In this document: positions 1 to 15,012 of the stretch, one piece after another
Numbering within the stretch: the first letter of the stretch is position 1
How the letters are laid out: each line of letters begins with the position of its first letter
Assembly: GCF_026151205.1 (NCBI RefSeq)
Contig: NC_087082.1
Location: 2,384,001-2,448,000, forward strand
DNA from: Bolinopsis microptera
Taxonomy: Eukaryota > Ctenophora > Tentaculata > Lobata > Bolinopsidae
Length of the DNA stretch: 64,000 bases
Direction of reading: 5' to 3'
Made by a program: the position numbers and the translations under genes
Notes under the pieces: generated by a model
Seen by the model: only the letters and a program-made list of their open reading frames with translations
What the model was told of the DNA's origin: nothing
Databases searched by the model: none

Positions 1-583
1 ACTTCCTCCTTGCCACTGTTATCCAGCTGTCTCGGTCCCTATGGTATATATCTCCTTGTAAGTTTACCAGCGGAACAATTTACCAAGTTCTAAAGATTTG
101 TCACCCCTGTATCTATCATATCTGATATCATATCCTTTAGCCCAATAAGAGAAGAGATCTTCCGTCCCTTTATGAGCAGCACAGAGTATGGATATCTAGA
201 AATTACGGAATAAAGAATAACATTTTACCTGGCTTCCTTCAGTAGTGGTAGTAGTAGTAGCCACTCTTCAGGGTGGCCTTGAACTATAAATATCTAGAAA
301 TGGAGCAATGTGACTTTCTTCAAGATGGTCCTAAAACTACAAAAGGTTGAGAGTAGAGAAACTGATTAATTTACCCTACTAAATGCACTGTAGTAACTAT
401 TTACTGTAATAAACAGCCGAGACGTGATGAAATTTAGTTAATTCAATCCAATGCCACCCTGATAGTTGGTTAAACTTAAGAAAATAGTTCAACAAGTCAT
501 TTTACCAGACAGCATCACATAATTTTAAATTAAACTTGCTCCACAACAAAGGCCTGGTACGTGCTTTAACCCCAGCCGATGAC
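1..583. other. Non-coding stretch at left edge
   Basis: AT-rich sequence with no convincing exon. A short GTA/GTAGTAGTAG trinucleotide run lies near 246-262. I see no RNA gene or promoter that I can support. Confidence 0.5.
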
Positions 584-1032
584 TCAGCTATACTTTGTGC
601 CAATAAAACTCATTGCTTCCCCGATTTCTAGTACAATTTTTGGTTGTTCTGGTGCAACTCCAAAAGTTTTTGAATCTTCGGATTGCTTTTCGAGTATTTT
701 CTCAAGCTGAACTGAAGATACATTTACTTGGTTTTGTCATAACTTGGAATAAACCTTATGAGATGAGATGAAAATATATGATAAATCTAAAAGTCAGTTA
801 ATGTAATTTAATGATAGCAACATTTGTCCGAAAGCTATGGCAACAAATCATACAGTGGATGACTGAATCGATATTTCTGAACTAAGAGAATGCCATAATT
901 ATTGTAGAGAAAGAAATCTAGGCACCTGCAGCCGCGAGTGCCATGAGCCAAATCAGAGATTTCAACATCTTCGGGCGTAACAAGCGGAGAAACAGCCAGA
1001 AATGAGGAGGCTCGTCGCCTCTTGCTAAACAT
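584..1032 (-). CDS. Possible small two-exon gene, function unknown
   Basis: Two protein-like minus-strand segments. The upstream one (about 1032 down to 897) opens with an ATG, reads MFSKRRRASSFLAVSPLVTP and onward, and ends at a TGCAG/GTGCCT donor-like site. The downstream one starts after an ATCTTCAG acceptor (711, or 706 with the next AG) and reads QLEKILEKQSEDSKTFGVAP, continuing to a TGA at 584-586. Both are richer in GC than the AT-rich sequence around them. The phases of the two segments do not join cleanly with the sites I can see, so a middle exon may be missing or one border is wrong. The family is not recognised. The downstream segment is the better supported of the two. Confidence 0.35.
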
Positions 1033-1595
1033 CAATAAACTGTATATTTCTGTCTCAGTTTACTGTTTAGAGATTGAGAAAACACACTTGATCCACTATA
1101 ATATTATCTAGTGTATGTAGCACGCCTCATTATATAATATTATGTAAAAGTATGTAAAAGTAAGTTTCCACAAAGGGTTCACTTTTACTGCGATTATTTA
1201 ACAGCTGGTTAATAACTCCTCCAGCCCCTCACAAGGAACCCTCTGGTTACTACTACACGGTGTAGCAACAATCTAACCAAACACTGTGGTCCCCTGTTTA
1301 AAGGTTTAACACTCATTATAAGGATTGTTAATATTAAACATACACGTGTAGAGATGCAATGGTAACATGAACTGTGAGTAGATAGTATCATGAACTGTGT
1401 GAATGGTTTAAATATGGACTGTCTTTATACACAGTAACATTGCATGAACTGTGTATATGGTAACATGAACTGTGTGTTGTTGTCACAACAGCCGTGTAGG
1501 TATGAGCCGTGTCCTTCGCCAGACCCGGCTCCGTATCAGATGACACGTTACTCTGAGCCCCGCTAGGAGCAATATCATCAATATAATAATAATAT
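1033..1595. other. Intergenic stretch with CATGAACTGTG repeats
   Basis: No gene seen. The motif CATGAACTGTG recurs four times between about 1366 and 1472, partly inside the phrase GGTAACATGAACTGTG, suggesting a small degenerate tandem repeat. The block before the main minisatellite (1590s) is AT-rich. Confidence 0.4.
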
Positions 1596-2825
1596 GTTAA
1601 CTGTATTAGTTAATATATACGTTAACTATATTAGTTAATATACGTTAACTATATTAGTTAATGTAAGTTAACTATATTGGTTAATGTACGTTAACTATAT
1701 TAGTTAATATAATGTACGTTAACTATATTAGTTAATATACGTTAACTATATTAGTTAATGTAAGTTGACTTTATTAGTTAACATATACGTTAACTATAAT
1801 AGTTAATATACGTTAACTATATTAGTTAATATACGTTAACTATATTAGTTAACATATACGTTAACTATATTAGTTAATATACGTTAACTATATTAGTTAA
1901 TGTAAGTTGACTTTATTAGTTAACATATACGTTAACTATAATAGTTAATATACGTTAACTATATTAGTTAATGTAAGTTGACTTTATTAGTTAACATATA
2001 CGTTAACTATAATAGTTAATATACGTTAACTATATTAGTTAATATACGTTAACTATATTAGTTAATATAATGTACGTTAACTATATTAGTTAATATAATA
2101 CGTTAACTATATTGGTTAATATACGTTAACTATATTAGTTAATGTAAGTTGACTTTATTAGTTAACATATACGTTAACTATAATAGTTAATATACGTTAA
2201 CTATATTAGTTAATATACGTTAACTATATTAGTTAATGTAAGTTGACTTTATTAGTTAACATATACGTTAACTATATTAGTTAATATACGTTAACTATAT
2301 TATTTAATGTAAGTTGACTTTATTAGTTAACATATACGTTAACTATAATAGTTAATATACGTTAACTATATTAGTTAACATATACGTTAACTATAATAGT
2401 TAATATACGTTAACTATATTAGTTAATATACGTTAACTATATTAGTTAATGTAAGTTGACTTTATTAGTTAACATATACGTTAACTATAATAGTTAATAT
2501 ACGTTAACTATATTAGTTAATATACGTTAACTATATTAGTTAATATAATGTACGTTAACTATATTAGTTAATATAATACGTTAACTATATTGGTTAATTT
2601 ACGTTAACTGTATTAGTTAATTTATGTTGACTATATTAGTTAATATACGTTAACTATAATAGTTAATATACGTTAACTATATTAGTTAATATACGTTAAC
2701 TATATTAGTTAATATAATGTACGTTAACTATATTAGTTAATATAATACGTTAACTATATTAGTTAATTTACGTTAACTGTATTAGTTAATTTATGTTGAC
2801 TATATTAGTTAATATACGTTAACTA
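1596..2825. repeat. GTTAAC-rich minisatellite, unit about 23 bases
   Basis: About 1.2 kb of a near-tandem unit, ACGTTAACTATATTAGTTAA followed by TAT. Variants include TGTAAGTTGACTTTATTAGT, TTAACATATACG and TTAATATAATGT. The unit is close to its own reverse complement (GTTAACTATA / TATTAGTTAAC), so either strand can fold into many short hairpins. Higher-order blocks of several variant units repeat within the array. No open reading frame runs through it. Confidence 0.9.
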
Positions 2826-2988
2826 ACCTCCCCTGCACGTGTACACACAGACTAACTAATCTTTATGATAGTTCAACACTGTTGTTGTACAAATAGAGGA
2901 CAACACGCCAAATATGATCTGCTAATGTGGTCGCTGGAAGTAACTGTGAAGTGGTTGGTTTCCAATGATCTACAGTGCAGACAAGTGA

Positions 2989-5041
<2,053 letters not shown>

Positions 5042-5072
5042 GGGGGGGGGGGGGGGGGGGGGCCGGGGGGGG
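5042..5072. repeat. Poly-G tract
   Basis: Twenty-one G residues, CC, then eight G residues. It could form G-quadruplex structure and is a likely site of sequencing or assembly error. Confidence 0.9.
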
Positions 5073-8000
5073 TGTTATCATGTGATCTCCACAACATCCC
5101 AAGAACATCCCAACTCATTAATTTATTTCAACTGTCAGGCCCATATATCGGGTTGAGAAGTCGTAAATTAAACTCACTGCCATGCTACAGTTTGTATACT
5201 GTCACGTGACCTGGTCCCTACTCACAACCTACTACTCCCCTCCTACTTGTATACTCGTGATAACATGTTTGTTGTGAGCTGATATATAATGTGTTCAGTA
5301 ACCTGACCGATGACAACTATCCCGAGAACAACATGTCATGGAGATTGTTAGCGACATAGCCTCCTGTTCAGCCCATGCAACCGTCTCATCCGGCCACTTG
5401 CCAAAATCACAACTTTTCCAGCCAGAGAGCAGATGGTTATTGTGTTGAAGCCAAGTTTTAGTACAGTCAATCAGGACAATATCGCTAGTAAGTACCATAG
5501 GAATGGTACAAGGGGTGGATTATAGATGTGTACCTCTTCCTTCTGTACCAGGGAGCTATTAGTGCCGTGCCATGCGGCAGTCGGCAGTGCTAGCTCTATC
5601 AATTAGACATGGAGTTATGATTTGAATGGTATTTTTGAGATATCAATATTTGGCCTGCTTCCTCCAGCTACTCCACTAAAGATTCAGAATCTTCAACATT
5701 CAAATCCCAAGATCATCGAAAACCTTCCGTCCAGAATATTTCAAATTCCGACAAAGAGTAGACAGGAACTGGGTTGACAGTAAGACAGGTAAGAGATTAC
5801 GACAATACCGAGATTTTCTCACATTTCCTGCCGTTTAACATCGTCTTTGTAGAGTGCAGACAAAGCCCACGTTCCGTTCTACTGCAGACATTGTTCCAAT
5901 GAAGGGCAGATAGAGTACCGCGGCGCGGTCTGCAGGCGGTACCACCACCAATATATGAGCCTGGCCCTGACGGCCTCCGTGCTCAGGCGCTCGGGTCCTC
6001 ACATTCCAGCGGCTTCATCTTTCCACTGTACTGTCAATATAATGTTAGAGTCTAAATTCCAATATCTCGTATCTCTCCATTCCTAATTATTCAGGGCAGT
6101 AATCAGGTTTTCGCTAAGGGAACTAATACGATCACATCTGGTTGATATATATTATATAATATAATGTAAGATTATGAGACAAAACCTGTATTGTTTTTTG
6201 TGTTAACGTCAGGTACGTGAGATTGTCTGATTGTGAGAATGTTTCTTTATCTTATGCCGCTGTTTTTAAATACTCAAATGCGGGTATGTGAGTCTCAAGC
6301 CTGCATAGTTCGAATACTACCCACATCTAAGGGTAAAGATTACTGTTACACTTAAGTCATAAAAACTATGAAATATGTGACAACGCCTAATCTGAAAATT
6401 TAAAAAATTCACGAAATTTATCGTCCATTCTATTACCGAAATACAAGCACATTCGCGAATTAACACCCGAATAATTTTTAACCTTAAATTAGGACTTCTT
6501 TAAATAAATTAATCAATGAATTTTACGACATGACAACAACTCAGATTCAAACATTCGATACCCTAATCGTAGGACAATTTAGCGGTTAATAAACCTATAA
6601 ATTGCCATTATCTAAACGAGTTTTCCTGGAACAAGCTTCCTGCTGCGACCCCGTGGAGTTAGGCATTGACGTGAACCGGGCCCCAGTACTACCTTTACCC
6701 ATGTCTTTTCTCTACCCTTCCAATTATAATTCTCAACTCATGACAAAATACTCTTCTCTGGAGAAAGGTGTATAAATTTCCTCTTCTACTATAATATCGG
6801 ACCAGGAATGCTTTGGCAACATTTAGCTATTTTGGCCAAGATTCCCGGCTACCCCTCCACTTATATGATTTCATTATAGAGTAGCTGTGTAGCGAGCTAC
6901 CCATCCCAGTGTATTCTAAGCTATAAATATAAAATATAAGGCGAATTTATAACACACGGTGGTCATCTTATATTATATTGTAAACTCTCGGATCTGTTCT
7001 CACCACATTCCGGGACTGTTCCCCACACATTCCACGGCTTGTATTTCAGATTTTTAACCCGGATATGACGGTTAAAATTCCCCGGAATTCGCGCTCCTTG
7101 GTCACTAATGAGTGTGAGTCAGGGCAATCACGTGACTTGTACACGCGGAGTAGACACACACACACACATATATATAATGTAGTGCTCACTGAATCTAATG
7201 TAAGGCTATAGTGTTAAGGCTTCACTCTCTATAATAATAATGTAACACTATTATTCTCGAGACTCCGGGTCGGGTGGTGTGGTCGAGTTGTACAAGTCAC
7301 GTGATACCTGACACTCGTGTTATACACACACACACTCACTCACTCACCGAGCTGTAATGCTCTTTCCACCCTGATTCATACTTTCACCAATGACCTTTCA
7401 GATCGCATTAGATAATCACAAATTTCATTAAAATCAGATTTATGTCGCGCATATTGATGAAGATCGGATTAGAATAGTGAAATGCGGTGAAATAAAAGTG
7501 AAATACTGCCCGATCTACAGTAACAGCAAATGTTTATCTATCACATTAATTTCCGAGCCAGGAATCTTTATTATGTGCCTCTCTATAACCTACCATTGTC
7601 ATGGATCGGACAGACCCTATCGCTCTATTGAAGCTATTTTCAGCCGACAAATGCGGCACAATTATTGCAGTCCGCACCCAGGAAACGTCATTACCCCAAA
7701 TAACACATACGGTCAATTTTGCATTAACTTTCTGATACAGGATGGTAAGTGATAGAAAGTATCGGCGAGACTAAATCACTCCTAGGACCAGGCTAACCCA
7801 TGTCCAGTTGGACAAACACATATAATATGTGTACCGGTAGATATCGGAAAATTACTTGCATTAAAAACCTATTAGAGTGGCTCACCTCCCAAATATATTG
7901 TCTTTAATGACCTTAAATCTTTAAATATAGAGCAACGATGAAGTCTTGCAATTGGTACAGCTTTTAAAAGTTCCTTTTAAATTCTGTGAGTATCAATCAC

Positions 8001-9992
8001 ACACAAGTACATTTAAAGGGTTGTTGTAAGCTATAGAGAGAAGGAGAGATCTTACAGTGGAGGAAGCGGGATTGGGTTACCAACCATATTAATCATTAAG
8101 ACAAGTATTTAATAATGTGCTGTGAGATATTATTGTTAGATGTAAGGTACTTCTGGGTCATCATATTATTATCACGGACTTAATCTAATGTTAAACCCTT
8201 CTCTCGTATTAGCTCAGACTAGTGGAATTATTATGTTAGTTTCCATGCTATCTAAACTTGTTGCGAGACTTGCTTCCATATACAGTAACTTCATTCGAAG
8301 AAGGAAAAATAACGAGAATTCTCAGAAACACGCCTCTCGAACAGGAGTGTGAAAATGTCGCTTCTCGAGAAGAGGCAATAACAATTTGTTTTGCCACGTG
8401 ACCGTAGCTTGTCATACCACGCATAGTTACAGAATCTCACGTGTCAAAACAAAATGTTTCGCCTGCCCGCCATGCAGTGTAAGCAACGTCGGTATTTGGC
8501 ACTCACCCTACTCAACATCCCAGCCTCCATTTCTGCTACACATCCCCTTAAATACCTGACGTTTGTAACTCTGGGTCACCGGTCACGTGACAACATAAAA
8601 CATGCTAAATTTCACGAATACCCCATCCACTCCCACATGCCATACTGATAAACATAATGTAATTAGCGAGAGGTTACGTTGTGCATGCTTACATTCGGCT
8701 GCCGATAACTTAACCGGGATGAAATGGGATATGCAGTGTTTTGAGAGGGTAATGTTTAGGATGCTGCCCCACCCTTAGCAGTCAAATTAGGCCGTAATTT
8801 GGGAGAGCGAGAATATGTGAAGTATAGCGGAAGACAGGAAGAGTGTGGCCGTGAAATTTTGGTTTGTGATCACATGATCTATTCTAGGTCTTTGTCTGAA
8901 GTGAAATTTTCGGGTCAAATGTCTAAACATGTAGAACCACCATTTATCATCCGCCACTTTGTCTTTAGTCACTGTTCGAAATGTGAAATTCAGCGAAAGT
9001 GTGTTGCAGTGAAATGTGAAATCACGCTGAAGTGTGTTGCAGTGAAATGTAAAATCTCGTTGTGTTGCCGCCCTTTCATGAGATGGTAGGTAATGTTCTG
9101 TTGTAAAGGAATGCAGGACTGTAATAGGTGCGTGTTGTTGGATTCAGAATATTCTAATGATTAGAGAGGATTAATTATTCATTAGATTAGGATGCCTGGT
9201 ATCCGCGAATTCCTTGAATAGTTGCGGTATTAACAATAAATTTACCGATTGAAACTTAGTATATAACATCTCTCGTCTTAAGTTTAGCCCCGCGATCTTT
9301 TCAGTCATCATTTTTTAATAAGTACATAACAGAGCTATATCGCCGACACCTTAATTTTGCATTCCAACGCAAATACCAAAACTGCGACGGTGGGTGACAC
9401 TTGTCCATTAAGCCAATTTGTTAACAACTGTTACCAGATGTAGAAAACAACGCTGACATTCCCAGCAAAAAGCCCGGAGTTCCTCGGTAACATTCCAGGA
9501 ATTCTTGAGTCCCATATGACAGTTTAGCACAATTGTGTCATGATAATATGTCGCGGCATATTTTCATATCTTGTGACAGTACAATACTACTTGACAACGT
9601 CTTGTATGAGCCGACAATCGAAAGGAAATGAGTCTCCACCGAGCGCCACACCCATGCAGCTCCCTCATATCATGAACATCGAACAGCATGTCATATCGCT
9701 ACGAAAAAGATTCCATACTCCAGAATTTGTTAGTCTGTCGAGTGTTGACGAGTTGTTGTGACCTAATACTTTAATCGGTTTTCATACCTTAGCATACATG
9801 TGGGCACTTAAATCATCCCTGCTACTAATTAACCCCATTCCATGTTTTGGATATTATGTCCAGTACAAAATGTTGCGCCCATTGTGCGTTGGTTCGTTAT
9901 AGCAACCATGATTGCTGCTTCTATTTTTGGTCTTTGCATAATTTATATGATTACAAAGTACGGTGTGGGTGCGTGAGCTGAAAGTGTGTAAA
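5073..9992. other. Large intergenic stretch, no supported gene
   Basis: Nearly 5 kb in which I cannot support any exon set. Open frames near 7477-7752 and 9540-9761 lack consistent splice partners. Six CACGTG palindromes, several in the longer form TCACGTGA or GTCACGTGAC, lie between 5203 and 8590. A short (CA)n/(TA)n run lies at 7155-7174 and another (AC)n at about 7325-7345. A GTGAAATGTGAAAT-type repeat lies around 8980-9056. Confidence 0.4.
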
Positions 9993-12905
9993 ATGTCGTA
10001 TCAAGTTACGATTGAAGAGTGTGTTTGGGTGTGTGTGATGTTACCGTGTTAACTTGAATTGTAATACGGAACGAGTAAAGTGGTAAATTACGCAACTTCG
10101 TTCGAGATTACCATTTAATTTTGCGGAAAGGGAGGTGTGATAATTTAAACTTTATTTCACTGTTAAAATACGCTCACGAGTCGCGGAAGTTGTAAAAATT
10201 CCAACTTATTTGAATTAAATCCGGTAGAAAAGAACACTTTCTCACTTCTCAATACCATGTTCACTTTGACATCATGTAATTTTGCTAATTCCAAGGCTAA
10301 TTCTAATGTTAATTAGACGCCCAATGTTTGATTCGAACTGAAGATGGTGAAATTAATGCCCAGATGCTACGAATTAGTTTAAATTTACGTTGAACAAACT
10401 CAATGGTTAAACTCGTTAAGGCGTACTGGTGCATTTATGGAATTGTTCCGCAAACTTTTGAATTATAGCCATAAATCTAGCCATTCACTCATCATGATTG
10501 TTGAGCCCCGGGGGCCAGAGGAACACTGGCATTTTGAATGAAAAGCGCAAAGAACATAACTAGTTTTTGTGATTCACGAAAAGTTAAAATACAGCGAGAA
10601 AGCACTCACTATAACAGACGCGCGCGTCGCGCGCTCATATCATCCAGCTGATAAAAAACACACTTCCTGGAGTTAAAACGTTGTGATACATGTAAAGTTT
10701 GAAGTTTTTACATACTATTAGCGGTTGGACATCTAGTTTGTAAATGTAAAGTTACCTTTATGTTACAATAATGTGCATTTTGAAGCCGAGTCTAACGTGC
10801 CACTTTTCAGTAACAGAGACGAGGTAAAGAACCTGTTCAACTCGATGAGTGTGTCCCTGAAAGCGTTGTACCTGACTAACAATTCGGACGGAAATATGTG
10901 AGTTTCATCTTAACTACTTTGATAAATACATGCCATGTTAATCAATGTCATGTTTAGTTCTTTAGTTCGGGAAAAGCGGATCAAATTTGTCGGTAAATGC
11001 TATCGTTCAAATTTTGTGTTAGCCGCCGAAGAGATGTAAGACTTTGATGGTTAGGGTTTGCTTTAGTTAATTTATGAAATTACAATGTCAGTTCTTGAAT
11101 GGATGGGCAGCTGTTGAAAAACTGGGTTATAAAATAATATTTAACATAATTATGCTTAAAGAGATATTGGTATCAAGTTGTCTTTTTATCATTTTACGCT
11201 ACCTTGTCTTTGAAAATTTGGTAATATTTCCAACAGCCAATCTACCATGGCCTCTTCAGTTTGCTGGACGAAGCAATAAACGGCTGCATGAGTGTTACGA
11301 GATTACATTTCGATGGCAAAATCACGGATCCACAACTGGACACAATCTCCTCTAACCAGACTCAGCTGACCTGCTTCAACATGGGAAACACGAGGTTAGT
11401 TTTAGTTTCATACCCCATGACGGTATGTGAACGTTCCTTGCTATTCAACAGGTTCCTATCGATACGCAGCCTACCCTTATCGTCATTACACGGGTTTTGT
11501 CAAAAGTTTTAAATTATTTGTGTAGTGCTCACAAGACTTGTGCTTACTTAAAAGGTATACCTATAAGTACAGCACAAATACATTTCATCTCGACAAGTGT
11601 TAAGTCTCTCATATATAAATCTCATGTATAAATATCCATTTCAGAGGCTTGAATCCCACCCAGTTCTACGAGATTGAATCAGTAAAGTGTCTCACATTTA
11701 ACGCAGCTGCACTGCGAGTAGACGAAATTGCCAGTATAGGTAATAAAATAAGTGCAATTTTTTGTGGATTCCAATTTGCGAAGACGTACTTTTTTGAATC
11801 CTCACAAATTAAGTCGGATTCAAAGTTAGGATCCGGTAAGAAATAAAAATGTCATGCTAATTTTACCATTTCAGTGGAGTGGTTCCCCAACCTTAGGAAC
11901 CTTCACATTAAAAACGGAACAAGTCTCCACAGTCTTCACGCCAAGACCGTTTTCTGCAGTGCAGACCAGCTTTTCACCTTGAAACTTACCGATACTTACA
12001 TAACTCCTCGAGCACTGCTGTTCTTACTTTGTAAGTATTTACTCCTATTTTATAAGTTTTTATCCTTCTTGATTTGTAAGTTTTCGCTCCTGATTTCTAA
12101 GTGTTTACTGTTCTTATTTTGTATGTATTTCTGGGCAAAATGTTGAGAGATTTGTTGATTTATCATGTGTTGCTGGGAGCTGGCTCTTTATTGGCCGACT
12201 GGTGAGGTTTCCTGCTTGATCTCATGATGAGCAGGACCGACAATGAATATTCAGATATTTGGACAACGTCAGAGACTTAATAAATCAATTTGTTTAGCTT
12301 TACACACTGCAAAATATTAGCTAAGTCTGGAAAACAAGCTCTGCCAAGAATGATCAAGATAATAAATATATTCAAGACATTAAATATAATCAGAATTAAT
12401 AATGATCTATAATTATAAGTAATAATTATCTAACTAATTTTACCAGGCACGTGTCGTCAGCTCAAGAAAGTTCAGGTACACTTCTCCGCAGCATTCACCA
12501 TCAACAATAACTTTGAGAGCAACTATAGGGCTACTATACAGGTACAGTTTTGCGAGCTAATTATTGGGCGTTTTACCCTTAATAATTACCGGAAGTTATT
12601 AGAAAAATAGAAATAGAGTTACAACTTAGAAGTACTCATTCGGCTTGAAGAGGATAATACAGATAATCATACAGTAAGTTGAAGACCGTACAATCTACAT
12701 AGCGTCATAGCTGTCTGAATTTATATTTCTAACATACCAATTTCAGTGTATCACTGGACACAGCCTGTTCCAGAATATCCTGACCGTCTCGTTTGAAAGT
12801 CCGAAGAAGCCAGCTCGATCCTCAGCCACTCGCCCTTCCCTCCCGAAACTAGCTAATAGACACTCCGCAGCAACTAAACGTTGCAGCATTGACACCTTGC
12901 TCTGA
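9993..12905 (+). CDS. Leucine-rich-repeat-like protein, multi-exon
   Basis: Six exons with matching phases: 10811-10897, 11260-11394, 11645-11739, 11875-12030, 12447-12541 and 12747-12905, ending in TGA. All five joins use GT donors and pyrimidine-rich AG acceptors and keep one frame. The protein has irregular LRR-like strands such as SLKALYLTNNSDGN, CMSVTRLHFDGKITDPQL, WFPNLRNLHIKNG and DQLFTLKLTDTYITPRAL, spaced about 25-30 residues apart, like the divergent repeats of F-box/LRR proteins. No F-box is seen. The C-terminus is a basic Ser/Pro/Arg tail. A possible first exon at 9993-10018 (MSYQVTIE plus two bases) fits the phase, but its donor GTGTGT is weak, so the 5' end is uncertain. If that exon is right, the protein has 250 residues. 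Confidence 0.75.
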
Positions 12906-15012
12906 CTCTGTTAACTGAGTATCAATCGGAAATTTATATCGGTAAATTTGGCTAAAGTTTTTATGAAAGTTGCCAAGACCTGCACAGGACAAAAGACTAA
13001 AGATGATTTGAAAATGTTTGAAACAGTTTAAAGAAGATAGCATAATATGATGACTTGACTTTGTAAAAAACATTCTTACTTGAAAGCTTGTGTTTTGACA
13101 AGAGACAAAGAATTGGGATGTATAATGTATTACTTGCATGACGTTTTTATATTGCTAACTAATAATAATATCTAATTGTTTGTGAAACCTTGATGAAAAG
13201 GACGATTTGAAAAGAGAAAGTTCAGTGTTGAATGCATAATTTTATTCTTTTATTTGACATGGATACTATTAATTTAGAGCACTGAAAGTCGTTCCGAAAA
13301 ACGTTGTCTTGACCTCTTTTTAATGAGCTCCACCACTTGCTCATAGTTATAGGAGTTAACGGATAAGTTAATTAGTTAAGGGGATCCTCGGCATTCTACA
13401 TGCAGACATTTTACATTCTTTTTTACATTTAAAGACAATTTTCGACCTGACTCATAATTTTGTACATAATTGGCATTTTTACCGAGCCATGTTTTGATGG
13501 TCAAAAAAACTACAAATACTCGAGAATAAAAACACCCTGATCATGTCCTGATCGTTAAAATTTCGACTTAAAAGTGCAAAAGCAAACCATTCGGGCGTAG
13601 ATCTTAAAAATTCCATATTTTGTCAAAAAATTGATAATTTCGATATTTTTCCGACAATTTGATATTTTCAACACTCATCTGAGTGTTAACAAAAAAAGCA
13701 ACTAGAATACGTCTCAGATCCCTAGCTAATTTCATCTTTGATACGTTATTTAAATTGACTTTTGTAAGCAACGTGAAACCTTATAACAGGTCAGCCAACA
13801 CTGATAGTGACTCTTTTAGTTGGTTAAAGCGAAGAATGTAGGTTTTAAGAACAATAGCCATGACTCAATTGGTAATTAAAATTCGAATGTGCGTGTGTTT
13901 TATACGAGTTTATACGGAGACTGAATTCTTGTACTATAACATTAACTGCAATGATCCCTCCTTGTAATTGGTTCTAGACTTTAAATTAACAAATTTTGTT
14001 TTAATTGTTCTTTGTTTTAATAATCGCAAAGCAGCGCCTCATATAACCTCTTTGCAAAATAAGTGGCGTGACACTGACAAGAGTTAAATAAAATTATGAC
14101 CATATCGACTTTCCGATCTGATAACTTATCAACATCAGATTTAATCAGTGCTTTGTCAGCCGACCTGCCGATGAGCTGATGTCTCGTAAAGATATTAATC
14201 TTAGACCTTAGTACTGCTGTAGTGACTAGACCGTTATCGGCCCAGAGTTTTCCAGTTTGGTCTTGAACAAAAAACGTAGGGCCAGCAAAACAAAAGGTCC
14301 AGAAGTCCCCAAATTCTCATTAAAAAAGGATGGCCAAATTGTAAGATATCACATTCTGGTGTACATCTCTGCTGGAAAATTAGCATGGGAAGTAAGAAAA
14401 TCAAAGGGGCCCCAGAGATATTCAGTAATCAGTAAGGAGTTAATTGTGATCGGTTGATAAAAGAACCATTTTATTAAACTTTTAAAGTCTTCTTAGAATA
14501 AATATTCGAAACAACCACATCTTACGGTGAATGCAAAAATATTATACATGTAATAGAATAACAGATTTTAAAATGTCTTAACTTAAATTTAAAAGGTCTT
14601 AAGTCAAGTTACTAAAATCATTACTCGTAATTGTTCACTTGATGTTAGTGTCCACTCTCAGTCCATTGCCAACCTTGTCACATTTCCAACTAACTCGTCA
14701 TTCACTAAAGGGTGCAGAGAATTTCTTTCTCCTGAAAAGACTCTTTGTTATGTTTTAAGACATGTTTCGTTGGCACAAGTTTCATTTCTTATAAATATGA
14801 TAGGTTTTAATTTATAGAGTAAAATAAAGGCACGCTTTTCGTAGACATGGTATATAAATATAATAAATGATTATATTGGTCCGATATTACACTTTTACAT
14901 TCGTTGCTAAATTGTAGCTCTCTTATCAGCAGTTTTGTGTGCGCGTTGAATTATCTCTCTGGCTTTGTAGATTTGTATACATTGTTTGTACATTTTCTGT
15001 ACAACGTGTACG
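12906..15012. other. Intergenic stretch, no gene seen
   Basis: AT-rich sequence between the LRR-like gene and the LINE ORF1-like gene. An open frame at 14257-14457 lacks splice or homology support. No repeat array or RNA gene is recognised. Confidence 0.4.

Noticed and set aside
1596-2825. CRISPR-like array
   Set aside because: Units are directly abutting with no unique spacers, and the genome is eukaryotic.
7477-7752. 91-codon frame followed closely by GTAAGT
   Set aside because: The donor-like site is attractive, but there is no partner exon, no acceptor and no domain.
9540-9761. 73-codon frame upstream of the LRR-like gene
   Set aside because: It ends in a stop, with no splice site that would feed the LRR exons in phase.
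14257-14457. 66-codon basic frame
   Set aside because: No start context, splice signals or similarity; length is compatible with chance.
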